Shown here: piece by piece, positions 14,661 to 23,082 of the stretch | How the letters are laid out: each line of letters starts with the position of its first letter | Position numbering within the stretch: the stretch's first letter is position 1 | Assembly (NCBI GenBank): GCA_012729225.1 | Contig: JAAYDO010000081.1 | Coordinates: forward strand, 1-34,048 | Direction of reading: 5' to 3' | DNA: 34,048 nt | Source of the DNA: Bacteroidales bacterium | GTDB taxonomy: Bacteria > Bacteroidota > Bacteroidia > Bacteroidales > Bacteroidaceae | Translations under genes and position numbers: made by a program | Notes under the pieces: generated by a model | Told to the model about the DNA's origin: nothing | The model's database searches: none | The model's input: only the letters and a program-made list of their open reading frames with translations

Positions 14661-16519
14661 AGGTTATCCTCCATTTTTGTGATGGCATCAATAGCACTAT
14701 TATACACATTCTCCATGTTCTCATTCACATCTCCCGGTGCGTATCGGGCAAATTCACAATCGTTCAGCACCTTCATGAATTGAATGATCTGTTCTTCTTT
14801 CACCTGACGAGATTTCAGAGACTGCTCAATGTTCTCCTTGTTGAGAGACTCTTGTGACATGTTAAACTTATCACCCACATAGCCCCAAAGAGCACGGAGC
14901 ACCTCGTCGTAGAAGCCATTTGCATCATGAGCAACAAGCAGATTCTTTGCTGTCTTCATGCGCCTGAGAGCCACTTTGTTGGCTTTCTTTCCACGAGAAA
15001 GAGCCACATTGGCATTGGCCTTCATCTGCTTACGGCCCACAATTAGAGCAATCACGAAGAGAAGGAGCGGAACAAGATGAGCCATCCAATACTTCCACGT
15101 TCCAAAGAAGGTGTCGTCAGGCTGATGCATGGTCACCTCACCTTTCTTGATAAAACGAATATCCTGATTCAGTTGCTGCACATCTTGTTGCTGGCCTGAA
15201 TAGTTTGACACGCTCTGACGAGTTCCTCCCTTGCCTTTATTCACCTTTAGTGTATAAGGCTCTGTGGCTAAAGTCTTATAAGATCCAGACTCTGTATCAA
15301 AGTAGATGAACTGAACTGCAGGAATATCATAATTGCCTGCATGACGAGGCACAAAGAGGTATTCAAAATCCTTCGTGCCTGCCAATCCCGAACGAGTAGG
15401 CTCGAACTTGTCATTGACCTTAGCATCATAAGTCTCAAAGTCCTTAGGGAATTTCACCTCTGGAATAGATATCAACTTCATGTTGCCATTTCCCTTCACA
15501 CTGATTCGCAAGGTTACTGCATCATTCGCATCCACCTCTCTGGTGCTGATACTGGAAGACATAGAGAAACGACCTACTGCTCCTGAGAACCCTACAGGTG
15601 CATCAGGAAGGGGCGTCACTTGAATGGTCAAAGAAGGAGTGGTAATCTTACGCTTCAATTCGGTATAGCCACTCTGCCCATTGAAGAACGCTTCGATTGG
15701 GTCCATATTGCGGTTACGAGTGACAACCACACCTTCGTATGTAATAGAAGGTATAGTTAGTTTGCCTGATTTCTGCGGGAAAAGAAGGTATTGACTCCAC
15801 ACCACACTACGGTAGTTGCGTCCATTGTATGACTCAATCGTAAATTCCTTTGTGCGTGGAAGAGGTATTTCTTGAATCTGAAATCCATCAAGAGTTGGCA
15901 ATTTACCATCTAACTGTATCAAATCCACCAACGTATAGATTTTATATGTAAGCAAAATGGCTTCTTGTTCATGTACTCTTGTGCGAGAGGCATTGGCTGT
16001 CATGAAGAGATCTTTAGAAGAGATACCCTGAGTTGGTGAAGACGCTTCTGCAGAACGAGCCACGCCACCCTGACCACCACTTCCATAAGAAGAACCAGTA
16101 TTACCTGCATTGGGACTACCACCACCATTCGTACCCGAAGGAAGCACTCTCACATGCACAGGCTGTGATTTCACAGCCTTTCCATCCACCATGACCTTTG
16201 CACTTCCAATCGTATAAGAACCTGGCTTATCACTCAACAATACATAAGTGTATATGATACTATTGCTTTGAGAAGTACGCCCGTTTATCATCTGGAAACT
16301 GCTCTGAGAAGAGGTTGCAGGTCCATAGATTACCTCAAATCCACGAAAATCTGGAGCAACAAAGTTAGATACGTTCTGAGTATTGACCGTAAACTGCACT
16401 CTGAATTTCCCTCCTGCTTCTACTGTAGAAGGAGCAGAGGCTTGAAGTGTCACGCCTCCATCAGCAAAGGAACTGATAGAGAGCAACATAAATATCAATA
16501 TATTTAGTGTTCGTTTCAT
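14657..16519 (-). CDS. batD: BatD: large envelope-exposed aerotolerance protein
   Basis: The protein has 620 residues from MKRTLNILIF; the frame opens at 16561, but only this start gives a proper signal peptide (about 20 residues, ending SSFADG). The long exported part consists of beta-rich, oxygen-tolerance-type (BatD/DUF) domains with a Gly/Ser-rich linker near residues 130-160. A C-terminal transmembrane segment (WMAHLVPLLLFVIALIVG) comes near residue 475 and a helical cytoplasmic tail follows. It starts 35 nt after batC and overlaps batE. The topology fits a periplasmic partner for the VWA proteins BatA and BatB. Confidence 0.9.
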   Translation of the reverse strand: MKRTLNILIFMLLSISSFADGGVTLQASAPSTVEAGGKFRVQFTVNTQNVSNFVAPDFRGFEVIYGPATSSQSSFQMINGRTSQSNSIIYTYVLLSDKPGSYTIGSAKVMVDGKAVKSQPVHVRVLPSGTNGGGSPNAGNTGSSYGSGGQGGVARSAEASSPTQGISSKDLFMTANASRTRVHEQEAILLTYKIYTLVDLIQLDGKLPTLDGFQIQEIPLPRTKEFTIESYNGRNYRSVVWSQYLLFPQKSGKLTIPSITYEGVVVTRNRNMDPIEAFFNGQSGYTELKRKITTPSLTIQVTPLPDAPVGFSGAVGRFSMSSSISTREVDANDAVTLRISVKGNGNMKLISIPEVKFPKDFETYDAKVNDKFEPTRSGLAGTKDFEYLFVPRHAGNYDIPAVQFIYFDTESGSYKTLATEPYTLKVNKGKGGTRQSVSNYSGQQQDVQQLNQDIRFIKKGEVTMHQPDDTFFGTWKYWMAHLVPLLLFVIALIVGRKQMKANANVALSRGKKANKVALRRMKTAKNLLVAHDANGFYDEVLRALWGYVGDKFNMSQESLNKENIEQSLKSRQVKEEQIIQFMKVLNDCEFARYAPGDVNENMENVYNSAIDAITKMEDNL

Positions 16520-16554
16520 CTGTCTTGACAAATTAAGATTATTCGCACCAGCCA

Positions 16555-17313
16555 CTACCAATCTTTCTCTAAACTACGGCGACGATTGTTCTGTTGCTTG
16601 TTGAGTTTTCTCTGCACAGACTTCTCATCTTGTTGGGCAGAATTGAGGAGTTGTTCTGCTGCTTGATCACTCATGTCGTCCTTCTTAGGCTGAGACTCCT
16701 GCTGTTGAGACTTATCCTGCTCTTGTTGCTGATCTTTATTCTGCTTCTGCTGATTCTGATCCTGCTTGTCTTGTTGGTTCTTTTTTTGTTGATCCTTATT
16801 CTGGTCATCATCATTTCCACCACCATCATTCTTCTGCTTATCCTGATTCTTCTTTAACTGGTATTGAGCCATGGCCAGGTTATAGCGTGTCTCATCATCA
16901 TTCGGATTGCAACGCAACGAACTCTTATAGAACTCTACTGCTCTCTGAAAAGCACCTACAGGATTACCACCTTGCTGACGAACAGCCCCCATGCCCTGAG
17001 CGTACCAGATATTGCCCATGTTATGAAAATTTCGAGCCTTGCGCATGGGATCGTTTGTGCCAATAGAATCAGCACGTCTATAGTTGTCAAAAGCCGTAGA
17101 GTCCTTCTCTTGCATCACGTAGGCATTTCCTAAATTATAGTAACCCTCGAACGAAGGACTCTTGGCTATAGATTTCAGATAATAGGTCTCTGCCTTCTCA
17201 TATTGCTGCTGACGATAAGCCCTATTACCCAAACGAATGTAATCGCGGGCACTCTGAGCCATCATGGGCAACACAAGCGTCATCAATAATATACTTACTA
17301 AATATCTCCTCAT
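16555..17313 (-). CDS. batC: BatC: TPR protein with Gln/Lys/Asn-rich tail
   Basis: I use the ATG at 17313 (252 residues), which places a normal signal peptide at the N-terminus (MRRYLVSILLMTLVLPMMAQ); an earlier ATG at 17334 adds seven residues. Three to four TPR repeats span about 25-150 (AYRQQQYEKAETYYLKSI, YYNLGNAYVMQEKDS, ARNFHNMGNIWYAQG, NLAMAQYQLKKNQ). From about residue 150 the chain is extremely rich in Q, K, N and D, then ends with a basic helical segment. Low complexity of this kind is usual in BatC but varies in length between strains. It lies 34 nt after batB. Confidence 0.88.
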   Translation of the reverse strand: MRRYLVSILLMTLVLPMMAQSARDYIRLGNRAYRQQQYEKAETYYLKSIAKSPSFEGYYNLGNAYVMQEKDSTAFDNYRRADSIGTNDPMRKARNFHNMGNIWYAQGMGAVRQQGGNPVGAFQRAVEFYKSSLRCNPNDDETRYNLAMAQYQLKKNQDKQKNDGGGNDDDQNKDQQKKNQQDKQDQNQQKQNKDQQQEQDKSQQQESQPKKDDMSDQAAEQLLNSAQQDEKSVQRKLNKQQNNRRRSLEKDW

Positions 17314-17347
17314 TTTCAATGAACAGCACCTCATTAAAGAGTGCTGA

Positions 17348-18364
17348 TTATCTAAATAGTTTGAATTTACCCAACAAATGGTTTTTCCTCTCCATGATGC
17401 AAAGTTCCGCTATCAGCACCATAAACAACAAGAGCGCAACAGCTACAAACTGCTCGTCATACGCTGAATACATAGATTGTGATATATCTTCTTTCTGCAT
17501 CTTTCCTATCTCTTTTTCCAATATGGACTGCGCCACATCCGTCTGATCCACATGGGCATAAAGACCTCCACCTGCTTGAGCAATGCTCTTCCCTATCTCT
17601 TCATTGAGTTTTGTTGTAACCACATTACCAGAGAGATCACGCTTATAAGTTCCATCGCTCATGGGGATTGGACCGCCCTGCTCTGTGCCTACAGAAAGGA
17701 CAAAAATACGAATGCCTTCTTTTCTGGCTGCTTTAGCAGCCTCTATAGCACCCTCCTCGTTGTCCTCTGCATCCGTAATCAATATAAGAGCTTTACCCAC
17801 ATTCTTTTTCTTGGAAAAGCCTGCTCTTGCACGATTGATAGCCTCTGCCATATTCGTACCTTGAATAGATATTGTAGATGGATTCAGTTGATCAAGAAAC
17901 ATCTTGGCAGATACATAATCACTGGTCAGAGGCAACAAAGTAATGGCACTTCCCGCAAAAGCCACAAGTCCCATCTTATCATCATCAAACTTTTCCACCA
18001 ACTTACTTACAATCATCTTTGATTTGTCTAATCGACTTGGACTCACATCCTTGCACAGCATTGAGTTTGACACATCCACAGCAATAGCCACTTCAATGCC
18101 CGAACGCTTCACTTCCTCATTGCGAGTACCGTATTGAGGGCGAGCCAGCAACACAGCAATCAGTCCTAAAGCCAACATCATCAGACAAAACTTGACGTGA
18201 CGACGCATAGGAGAGACATCTGGCATGAGGTCACGCATCAAGTTGAGGTCGCCAAACGACTTCATCTGCTTCTTCATTCTTAACTGCACCAACACATAGA
18301 CGGTTGTCAGTACTGGAATGAGCAACAAGAGATATAAATATAATGGACTTGCAAATCTAAACAC
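17348..18364 (-). CDS. batB: BatB: VWA-domain membrane protein
   Basis: The 338-residue protein starts with GTG; AAGGAG lies 9 nt upstream, and the first residues (FRFASPLYLYLLLLIP) are the conserved BatA/B N-terminal membrane segment, so the GTG is well supported. A second transmembrane segment lies at about 57-75. The VWA domain has an intact MIDAS: D97-V-S99-N-S101, T170 and D198. A third transmembrane segment is near the C-terminus (EQFVAVALLLFMVLIAELCI). It lies 46 nt after batA. Metal-dependent protein binding is expected from the MIDAS; the ligand is unknown. Confidence 0.92.
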   Translation of the reverse strand: MFRFASPLYLYLLLLIPVLTTVYVLVQLRMKKQMKSFGDLNLMRDLMPDVSPMRRHVKFCLMMLALGLIAVLLARPQYGTRNEEVKRSGIEVAIAVDVSNSMLCKDVSPSRLDKSKMIVSKLVEKFDDDKMGLVAFAGSAITLLPLTSDYVSAKMFLDQLNPSTISIQGTNMAEAINRARAGFSKKKNVGKALILITDAEDNEEGAIEAAKAARKEGIRIFVLSVGTEQGGPIPMSDGTYKRDLSGNVVTTKLNEEIGKSIAQAGGGLYAHVDQTDVAQSILEKEIGKMQKEDISQSMYSAYDEQFVAVALLLFMVLIAELCIMERKNHLLGKFKLFR

Positions 18365-18410
18365 TGTAATTTCTCCTTTTTAATTGGTTCAACACTTTTC
18401 AACACCTTTG

Positions 18411-19400
18411 TCAAGGCAATCTTTTCAAAATGACCGTCCTCAGCAATATCTCAAGAAGAAGAACGAACAAGGCTGCAATGGCAAAAGGTTGATAGAGTTC
18501 TCCTCTTCGGCTAAACTGCTTCACCTTGAATTTTGTGCGTTCCATCTTATCTATTTCCTGATAGATGACATCAAGTTCTGCATTCTTCTTTGCTCGGAAA
18601 TACTGTCCTCCTGTCTCTTCCGAAATCTTTGTCATGGCAGACTCATCAATCTCCACAGGCAACATGGCTGTTCCACCTGTAGGAAGTGGGTAAGGAGCCA
18701 TACCATTCTGACCAATACCTATCGTGTAGATTCTAATTCCATACTTCTTCGCAATCTCTGCTGCTGTCTGTGGAGAAATATTGCCAGAGTTGTTCACACC
18801 ATCTGTCAGCAAGATAATCACCTTTGATTTGGCAGGGCTCTCCTTCAGACGAAGAATTGAATTCATGATGCCATCACCTATCGCTGTACCATCATCAATG
18901 ACACCACGAGCAGCCATATTGCAGTCCACACCATTATAGAGATTCATCAACACAGCATGGTCTGTGGTGAGCGGGCATTGCGTGTAAGCCTCACCCGCAA
19001 ACATTGTCAAGCCTATATTGTCATTAGGTCTCCTCTCTATAAAGTGTTGAGCTATTTCCTTCAAAGCCTCCACACGATTAGGCTTAAAATCCTGAGCCAG
19101 CATAGAGGTCGATACATCCACCGCCAACATGATATCTATACCTTCCACATCTGTATCGCTCCAAGAGTGCTTACTCTGTGGACGAGCAAGGATGCACACC
19201 ACAAGCGAGAGCAATATCAATCGAAGCAAGAAAGGGACATGCATGAGATAGAGACGGAACGTCTTTGGTTCTTTCACATACTTGGAAGTGTCTGGCACTT
19301 TCAAAGATGGCAGGCTTTGCTTAAAACGCATCACATACCATACTATATAGGGCACCAGTACTAATAGCAACAGGAAGAATAAAGGATTCTTATATTCCAT
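18411..19400 (-). CDS. batA: BatA: VWA-domain membrane protein
   Basis: The 329-residue protein has two N-terminal transmembrane segments (about 6-24 and 54-73), a VWA domain with complete MIDAS (D95-V-S97-T-S99, T172, D200 in LLTDG), and one C-terminal transmembrane segment (FAIAALFVLLLEILL). It is paralogous to BatB in the same operon. The ATG follows the stop of the upstream gene after one base (TAAGATG), so translation is probably coupled. The two VWA proteins are thought to form the core of the Bat complex in the inner membrane. Confidence 0.92.
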   Translation of the reverse strand: MEYKNPLFFLLLLVLVPYIVWYVMRFKQSLPSLKVPDTSKYVKEPKTFRLYLMHVPFLLRLILLSLVVCILARPQSKHSWSDTDVEGIDIMLAVDVSTSMLAQDFKPNRVEALKEIAQHFIERRPNDNIGLTMFAGEAYTQCPLTTDHAVLMNLYNGVDCNMAARGVIDDGTAIGDGIMNSILRLKESPAKSKVIILLTDGVNNSGNISPQTAAEIAKKYGIRIYTIGIGQNGMAPYPLPTGGTAMLPVEIDESAMTKISEETGGQYFRAKKNAELDVIYQEIDKMERTKFKVKQFSRRGELYQPFAIAALFVLLLEILLRTVILKRLP

Positions 19401-19401
19401 C

Positions 19402-20484
19402 TTATAACGTCATCATATAAATTCTATAACCAACAAATATCAACACACCAAGCAACACGAGCCCCACCGCAACAAGACTGCCAATCAGCACCATCTTAGC
19501 CACCTTAGAACGCTTCTCCTCCACAATAACCACTTCTGGCTGACTCTTCTGCTCTGCTTCCTCCAACTTTGTCTGATTGATATACTCAATGGCATTCACC
19601 AAGTTGCGGTCATTCTCATTGATTAATGTACTGTATTTTGCAAACTTCACAAGGTCTGCCGTCTGGAAGAGTTCACGAAGTTCATTGATAGCATTCTCGT
19701 CATTGACCTCTTGAAGCCTCTGGATGATTTCAAATGAAGTCATCTCCATGGCATTGAAGCCATAGCGTTCATGAATATAATTACGAAGCGTGTCAGTCAA
19801 TTGAGTATAGTATTCCTTCGAGTCTTCCTTCTGCCAGATCTTTTCCTCCTTCATCTGTTCTATCTTCTCCATCGCCACCTTGTGAGGAGGCAAATGACGT
19901 TTGCGACGAATACGACGGAGGATTGGCTTGTTCTTTTTCAGTCGATATATCACATAAGCCAACAGACCCGCAATTAACATGGCCAAGAGGACAAACCAAA
20001 TGACTTGACGCCACTCTGCCCAATCAAAAGGAGGAGCCAACTCTCCTTTCATGCCAAAGATGCTGTCTGCGTGAAGGGTGTCTATATCAAAAGTAAGCAC
20101 TTTGAGTGCCAGTCTCTTTGACAGATATTCCTGACCGTCCACGCTCACCTTCATCTCGGGGAAGAGATACAACGCCGAATCGAAAGAAGTGAAATAGTAC
20201 CGACGGGAGAGCATCATGCGCTTACCGTCATTCAAGAAACTCGTATCAACCTTCTCTGATCTTACGAACTCCAATCCAGGAGCAACCTGTTGAAGAGAGT
20301 CCCATTCTGGCAAATCCACTTGCTTCTTGACATCAGTCGTCACCTCAAGCGTCAGACCTATTCTCTGTCCGATAAAGATGCCAGCCGAGTCCAATTTTGC
20401 TTCCACTGTCACTTGAGCCTTTGTTTGTACAAAGACTGCAAATGAAAGGAAAAGTAACAGTATATATCGGTCAATAGTTTTCAT
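19402..20484 (-). CDS. Bat-operon membrane-anchored protein (BatD-like/DUF4381-like)
   Basis: The 360-residue protein has a signal peptide (MKTIDRYILLLFLSFAVFVQ, cut near TKAQ) and a beta-rich exported domain (about 25-150). A transmembrane segment (VIWFVLLAMLIAGLLAYVIY, about 160-180) is followed by a cytoplasmic basic/helical region of about 140 residues and a second C-terminal transmembrane segment. Its place between DUF58 and BatA is standard for Bacteroidetes Bat operons, where it is usually left as a hypothetical protein. It lies 30 nt after the DUF58 gene and one base from batA. A partner role for the VWA proteins is inferred. Confidence 0.8.
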   Translation of the reverse strand: MKTIDRYILLLFLSFAVFVQTKAQVTVEAKLDSAGIFIGQRIGLTLEVTTDVKKQVDLPEWDSLQQVAPGLEFVRSEKVDTSFLNDGKRMMLSRRYYFTSFDSALYLFPEMKVSVDGQEYLSKRLALKVLTFDIDTLHADSIFGMKGELAPPFDWAEWRQVIWFVLLAMLIAGLLAYVIYRLKKNKPILRRIRRKRHLPPHKVAMEKIEQMKEEKIWQKEDSKEYYTQLTDTLRNYIHERYGFNAMEMTSFEIIQRLQEVNDENAINELRELFQTADLVKFAKYSTLINENDRNLVNAIEYINQTKLEEAEQKSQPEVVIVEEKRSKVAKMVLIGSLVAVGLVLLGVLIFVGYRIYMMTL

Positions 20485-20514
20485 TTATATTCCTCATGTT
20501 TTTGCATCCATAGA

Positions 20515-21384
20515 CTAAGCCCTTCTCTTGAAGAGGTTCATCAATGCCTTCACATAATCTTCATCTGTCCTCACAGAAATATTGTCAATATTAGACTTCG
20601 TAAAAGCCTGCTTCAGCCATGCCTGATGAGTCACCCACCACTCATGATGTGCACGACGCATAGCACTTGAAGAGGTGTCCACGAAAATATCCTTGCCTGT
20701 CTCCGCATCCTTCATCTTCACAATGCCCACATCTGGCAGTTCCACCATGCGGCGATCATAAATTTGAAGAGCCACAACATCATGACGCTTGTTTGCAATA
20801 GTCAATTGATTGGTATAATCATTGGGGTCGAAGAAGTCACTCAAGAGAAACACTGTGCAACGCTTCTTGATGGCATTGGTCATAAATTGAACAGCAAAAC
20901 CCACATCCGTCTTCTGGCTTTCTGGTTGAAAAGAGAGCAATTCCCTAATGATAAAAAGAATATGCTTTCTACCCTTCTTTGGAGGAATAAATTTCTCCAC
21001 CTTGTCAGAAAAAAAGATGACGCCAATCTTGTCATTATTCTGAATGGCGGAAAAAGCCAAAGTGGCAGCCACTTCTGTAAGCAGTTGCCTTTTCGATTGC
21101 TTCTGAGTGCCAAAGTCCAAAGAGCCCGACACATCCACCAACAGCATCACTGTCAGTTCACGCTCCTCCTCAAAGACCTTCACATAAGGCTTCCCAAAAC
21201 GGGCAGTCACATTCCAGTCGATGTCACGAACATCATCACCATACTGATATTCCCTCACCTCACTGAATGCCATACCTCTACCCTTGAAGGCTGAATGGTA
21301 TTCACCTGCAAAGATATTATTGGAGAGACCCTTGGTCTTGATCTCTATCTTTCTGACTTTCTGTAAGAGTTCTTCTGTCTCCAT
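20515..21384 (-). CDS. DUF58-domain protein of the MoxR/Bat operon
   Basis: The 289-residue soluble protein has the DUF58 core at about 45-75 (EYQYGDDVRDIDWNVTARFG followed by a conserved FEEERE) and a VWA-like fold with D84-V-S-G-S88. It partners MoxR ATPases in many bacteria. Its ATG overlaps the moxR stop by one base (TAATG). The function is unknown; by analogy with other MoxR-VWA pairs it may act as an adaptor in the assembly or metal loading of the Bat proteins. Confidence 0.9.
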   Translation of the reverse strand: METEELLQKVRKIEIKTKGLSNNIFAGEYHSAFKGRGMAFSEVREYQYGDDVRDIDWNVTARFGKPYVKVFEEERELTVMLLVDVSGSLDFGTQKQSKRQLLTEVAATLAFSAIQNNDKIGVIFFSDKVEKFIPPKKGRKHILFIIRELLSFQPESQKTDVGFAVQFMTNAIKKRCTVFLLSDFFDPNDYTNQLTIANKRHDVVALQIYDRRMVELPDVGIVKMKDAETGKDIFVDTSSSAMRRAHHEWWVTHQAWLKQAFTKSNIDNISVRTDEDYVKALMNLFKRRA

Positions 21385-22379
21385 TATGGAACTTCCACCT
21401 TGTTCAAAATCTTACTGATAATCTCTTCCGATGTCACGTTGCTTGCTTCTGCCTCATAGGTCAAGCCTATACGGTGGCGCAACACATCATGAGCCACAGC
21501 ACGCACATCCTCTGGAATAACATAGCCACGATGCTTGATAAAGGCATAAGAGCGAGCTGACAAAGCAAGATTGATGCTGGCACGTGGAGAACCTCCAAAG
21601 CCAATCAAGCCATTCAACTCCTTGAGATTATATTTCTCAGGATAACGAGTGGCAAAGACAATATCTGTGATGTATTGTTCTATTTTCTCGTCCAAATACA
21701 CCTCACGCACCACCTTACGGGCTTCCTCTATCTCCTGAGTGCCCATAACAGGACGAATATCCATTTTCTCCCCACTTATATTCTGACGAATAATCCTCTT
21801 CTCCTCTTCCAACTTAGGATAGTCTATCACTACCTTCAGCATAAAACGGTCCACCTGAGCCTCTGGCAGAGGATAAGTGCCCTCCTGTTCAATAGGGTTT
21901 TGGGTGGCCAACACGAGGAAGGGCTTTGGAAGTTCGTATGTCTGAGTAGAGATAGTCACCTGCCGTTCCTGCATCGCCTCAAGCAATGCACTCTGCACCT
22001 TGGCTGGAGCACGGTTGATTTCATCCGCCAACACGAAATTAGCAAACACAGGGCCTTTCTTCGCCTTAAACTCTCCATCCTTCTGTGAATAGATCATCGT
22101 ACCTATCACATCAGCAGGAAGAAGATCGGGGGTAAACTGAATACGAGAGAACTGAGCATCAATCAGAGACGCCAAGGTCTTGATGGCCTTTGTTTTCGCA
22201 AGACCTGGCACACCTTCAAGCAACACGTGTCCATCAGAAAGAAGACCCAACAAGAGGGACTCCACCAGATGTTTCTGACCTACGATGGCCTGATCCATAC
22301 CTGTCATCAGATTGGTCACAAACGTGCTATGACGTTCAATTTTCTCGTTTAATTCTCTAATGTCAATAGCTTCTGCCAT
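21384..22379 (-). CDS. MoxR-family AAA+ ATPase
   Basis: The 331-residue ATPase of the AAA_3 type is the first gene of the aerotolerance operon. Walker A is EGVPGLAKT (55-63), Walker B is VLADE at 116-120, and the sensor segment LATQNPIEQEG starts near 147. RFGGSPRAS-like sequence (IGFGGSPRASINLAL) lies in the lid domain. MoxR proteins act as chaperones for VWA-domain partners, which fits the eight Bat-type genes that follow with small gaps or overlaps. A TATCTTTG box lies about 31 nt upstream. Confidence 0.94.
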   Translation of the reverse strand: MAEAIDIRELNEKIERHSTFVTNLMTGMDQAIVGQKHLVESLLLGLLSDGHVLLEGVPGLAKTKAIKTLASLIDAQFSRIQFTPDLLPADVIGTMIYSQKDGEFKAKKGPVFANFVLADEINRAPAKVQSALLEAMQERQVTISTQTYELPKPFLVLATQNPIEQEGTYPLPEAQVDRFMLKVVIDYPKLEEEKRIIRQNISGEKMDIRPVMGTQEIEEARKVVREVYLDEKIEQYITDIVFATRYPEKYNLKELNGLIGFGGSPRASINLALSARSYAFIKHRGYVIPEDVRAVAHDVLRHRIGLTYEAEASNVTSEEIISKILNKVEVP

Positions 22380-22409
22380 ATTTTTCTATTTTTACATACT
22401 TATTACATG

Positions 22410-22440
22410 CAAAGATACACCATTTTACCCACTTTCCACT
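22410..22440 (-). promoter_or_regulatory. Probable promoter of the moxR/bat operon
   Basis: TATCTTTG on the minus strand (22410-22417) is an exact -7 match, with a predicted leader of about 27 nt. The -33 region (22437-22440, AGTG on the minus strand) does not match TTTG, so this promoter may be weaker or activator-dependent. Confidence 0.6.
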
Positions 22441-22505
22441 CCTTTCATCTCTTAAAAATTCTTGTATTTCCCTGTTTTTAAGAGTAATTATATTTTTCCG
22501 AGATA

Positions 22506-22556
22506 AAAAAGAAAAGAACTTTGTCTTGGGTTTTCTTGATCACCCATCAACAAAGT
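22506..22556 (-). terminator. Possible minus-strand intrinsic terminator upstream of moxR
   Basis: An imperfect stem pairs ACTTTGT (22518-22524) with ACAAAGT (22550-22556) and continues inward through GGG/CCC. On the minus strand it is followed by TTCTTTTCTTTTTTATC. It would stop transcription from the gene-free stretch before moxR, although no gene is recognised there. Confidence 0.45.
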
Positions 22557-22833
22557 CCTCATCATTCAACATGCGTTCGACGAATTCAGAAGATGAAGCA
22601 GCAGGCTTCAATGGTTGTCAGCACACCTTTTCAATCATACTTCTTCTCTTTCATTTTTAGCTAAAAATCATGGGTGATTCAAGAGGTTTTTCCCTACAGT
22701 GCAAGAAGAACAAAACGATTCTGGCACGTTTTGTTGCTGACTGGCTCTCACAAGAACGCGAACGATGTTATCCCTGCATCCAATAATCCACATATCTTCT
22801 TCAAACATAATAATTTATGGATGCCATAGAGCA
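22557..22833. other. Gene-free stretch between moxR and the repeat
   Basis: The stretch 22380-23082 has no convincing gene. Its ends hold the moxR promoter, a possible terminator, the palindromic repeat and the HU-LysM terminator. In between I see only the motif ATGGGTGAT at 22670, the inverse of ATCACCCAT at 22539, and no plausible ORF. A minus-strand small RNA ending at 22506 is possible but unsupported. Confidence 0.4.
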
Positions 22834-22955
22834 CCATGCTTATGGAGTCAGAAACGCACCATTGTTCATAGGGTATCGAATAATTGTTCATGGGCACTTG
22901 AAGCATTGTTCGTTGGCCTTTGAACAATGGTGCGTTGGAGCACGAAGAACGCTTC
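22834..22955 (-). repeat. Copy B of the dispersed 22-bp-period palindromic repeat
   Basis: Twelve-bp sites begin on the plus strand at 22856, 22878, 22900, 22922 and 22944, again exactly 22 bp apart: GCACCATTGTTC, GAATAATTGTTC, GAAGCATTGTTC, GAACAATGGTGC, GAAGAACGCTTC. A degenerate palindrome CCATGCTTATGG sits one more period away at 22834. In minus orientation the array aligns with copy A; the spacers AAGTGCCCAT (here) and AAGTACCCAT (copy A) differ at one base. The first aligned 12-mer is exactly reverse-complemented relative to copy A while its flanks stay in register. The copy lies just past the HU-LysM terminator. Confidence 0.85.
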
Positions 22956-22966
22956 GGGCATGCGAC

Positions 22967-22995
22967 AAAAAAATGGCAGGATCTCCCTGCCATTT
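22967..22995 (-). terminator. Intrinsic terminator of the ftsY-rimO-HU-LysM genes
   Basis: A perfect 10-bp stem AAATGGCAGG/CCTGCCATTT (22971-22980 with 22986-22995) is followed on the minus strand by a run of T (complement of 22967-22973). It lies about 88 nt past the stop of the HU-LysM gene. Confidence 0.88.
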
Positions 22996-23082
22996 CATTC
23001 TTACACACACCTGCTTTTATTTCTCCCTCCTAACAATAGAGGTAGGCGTGGTAAACTCGTCAAACTCACGCAAATTTACATC

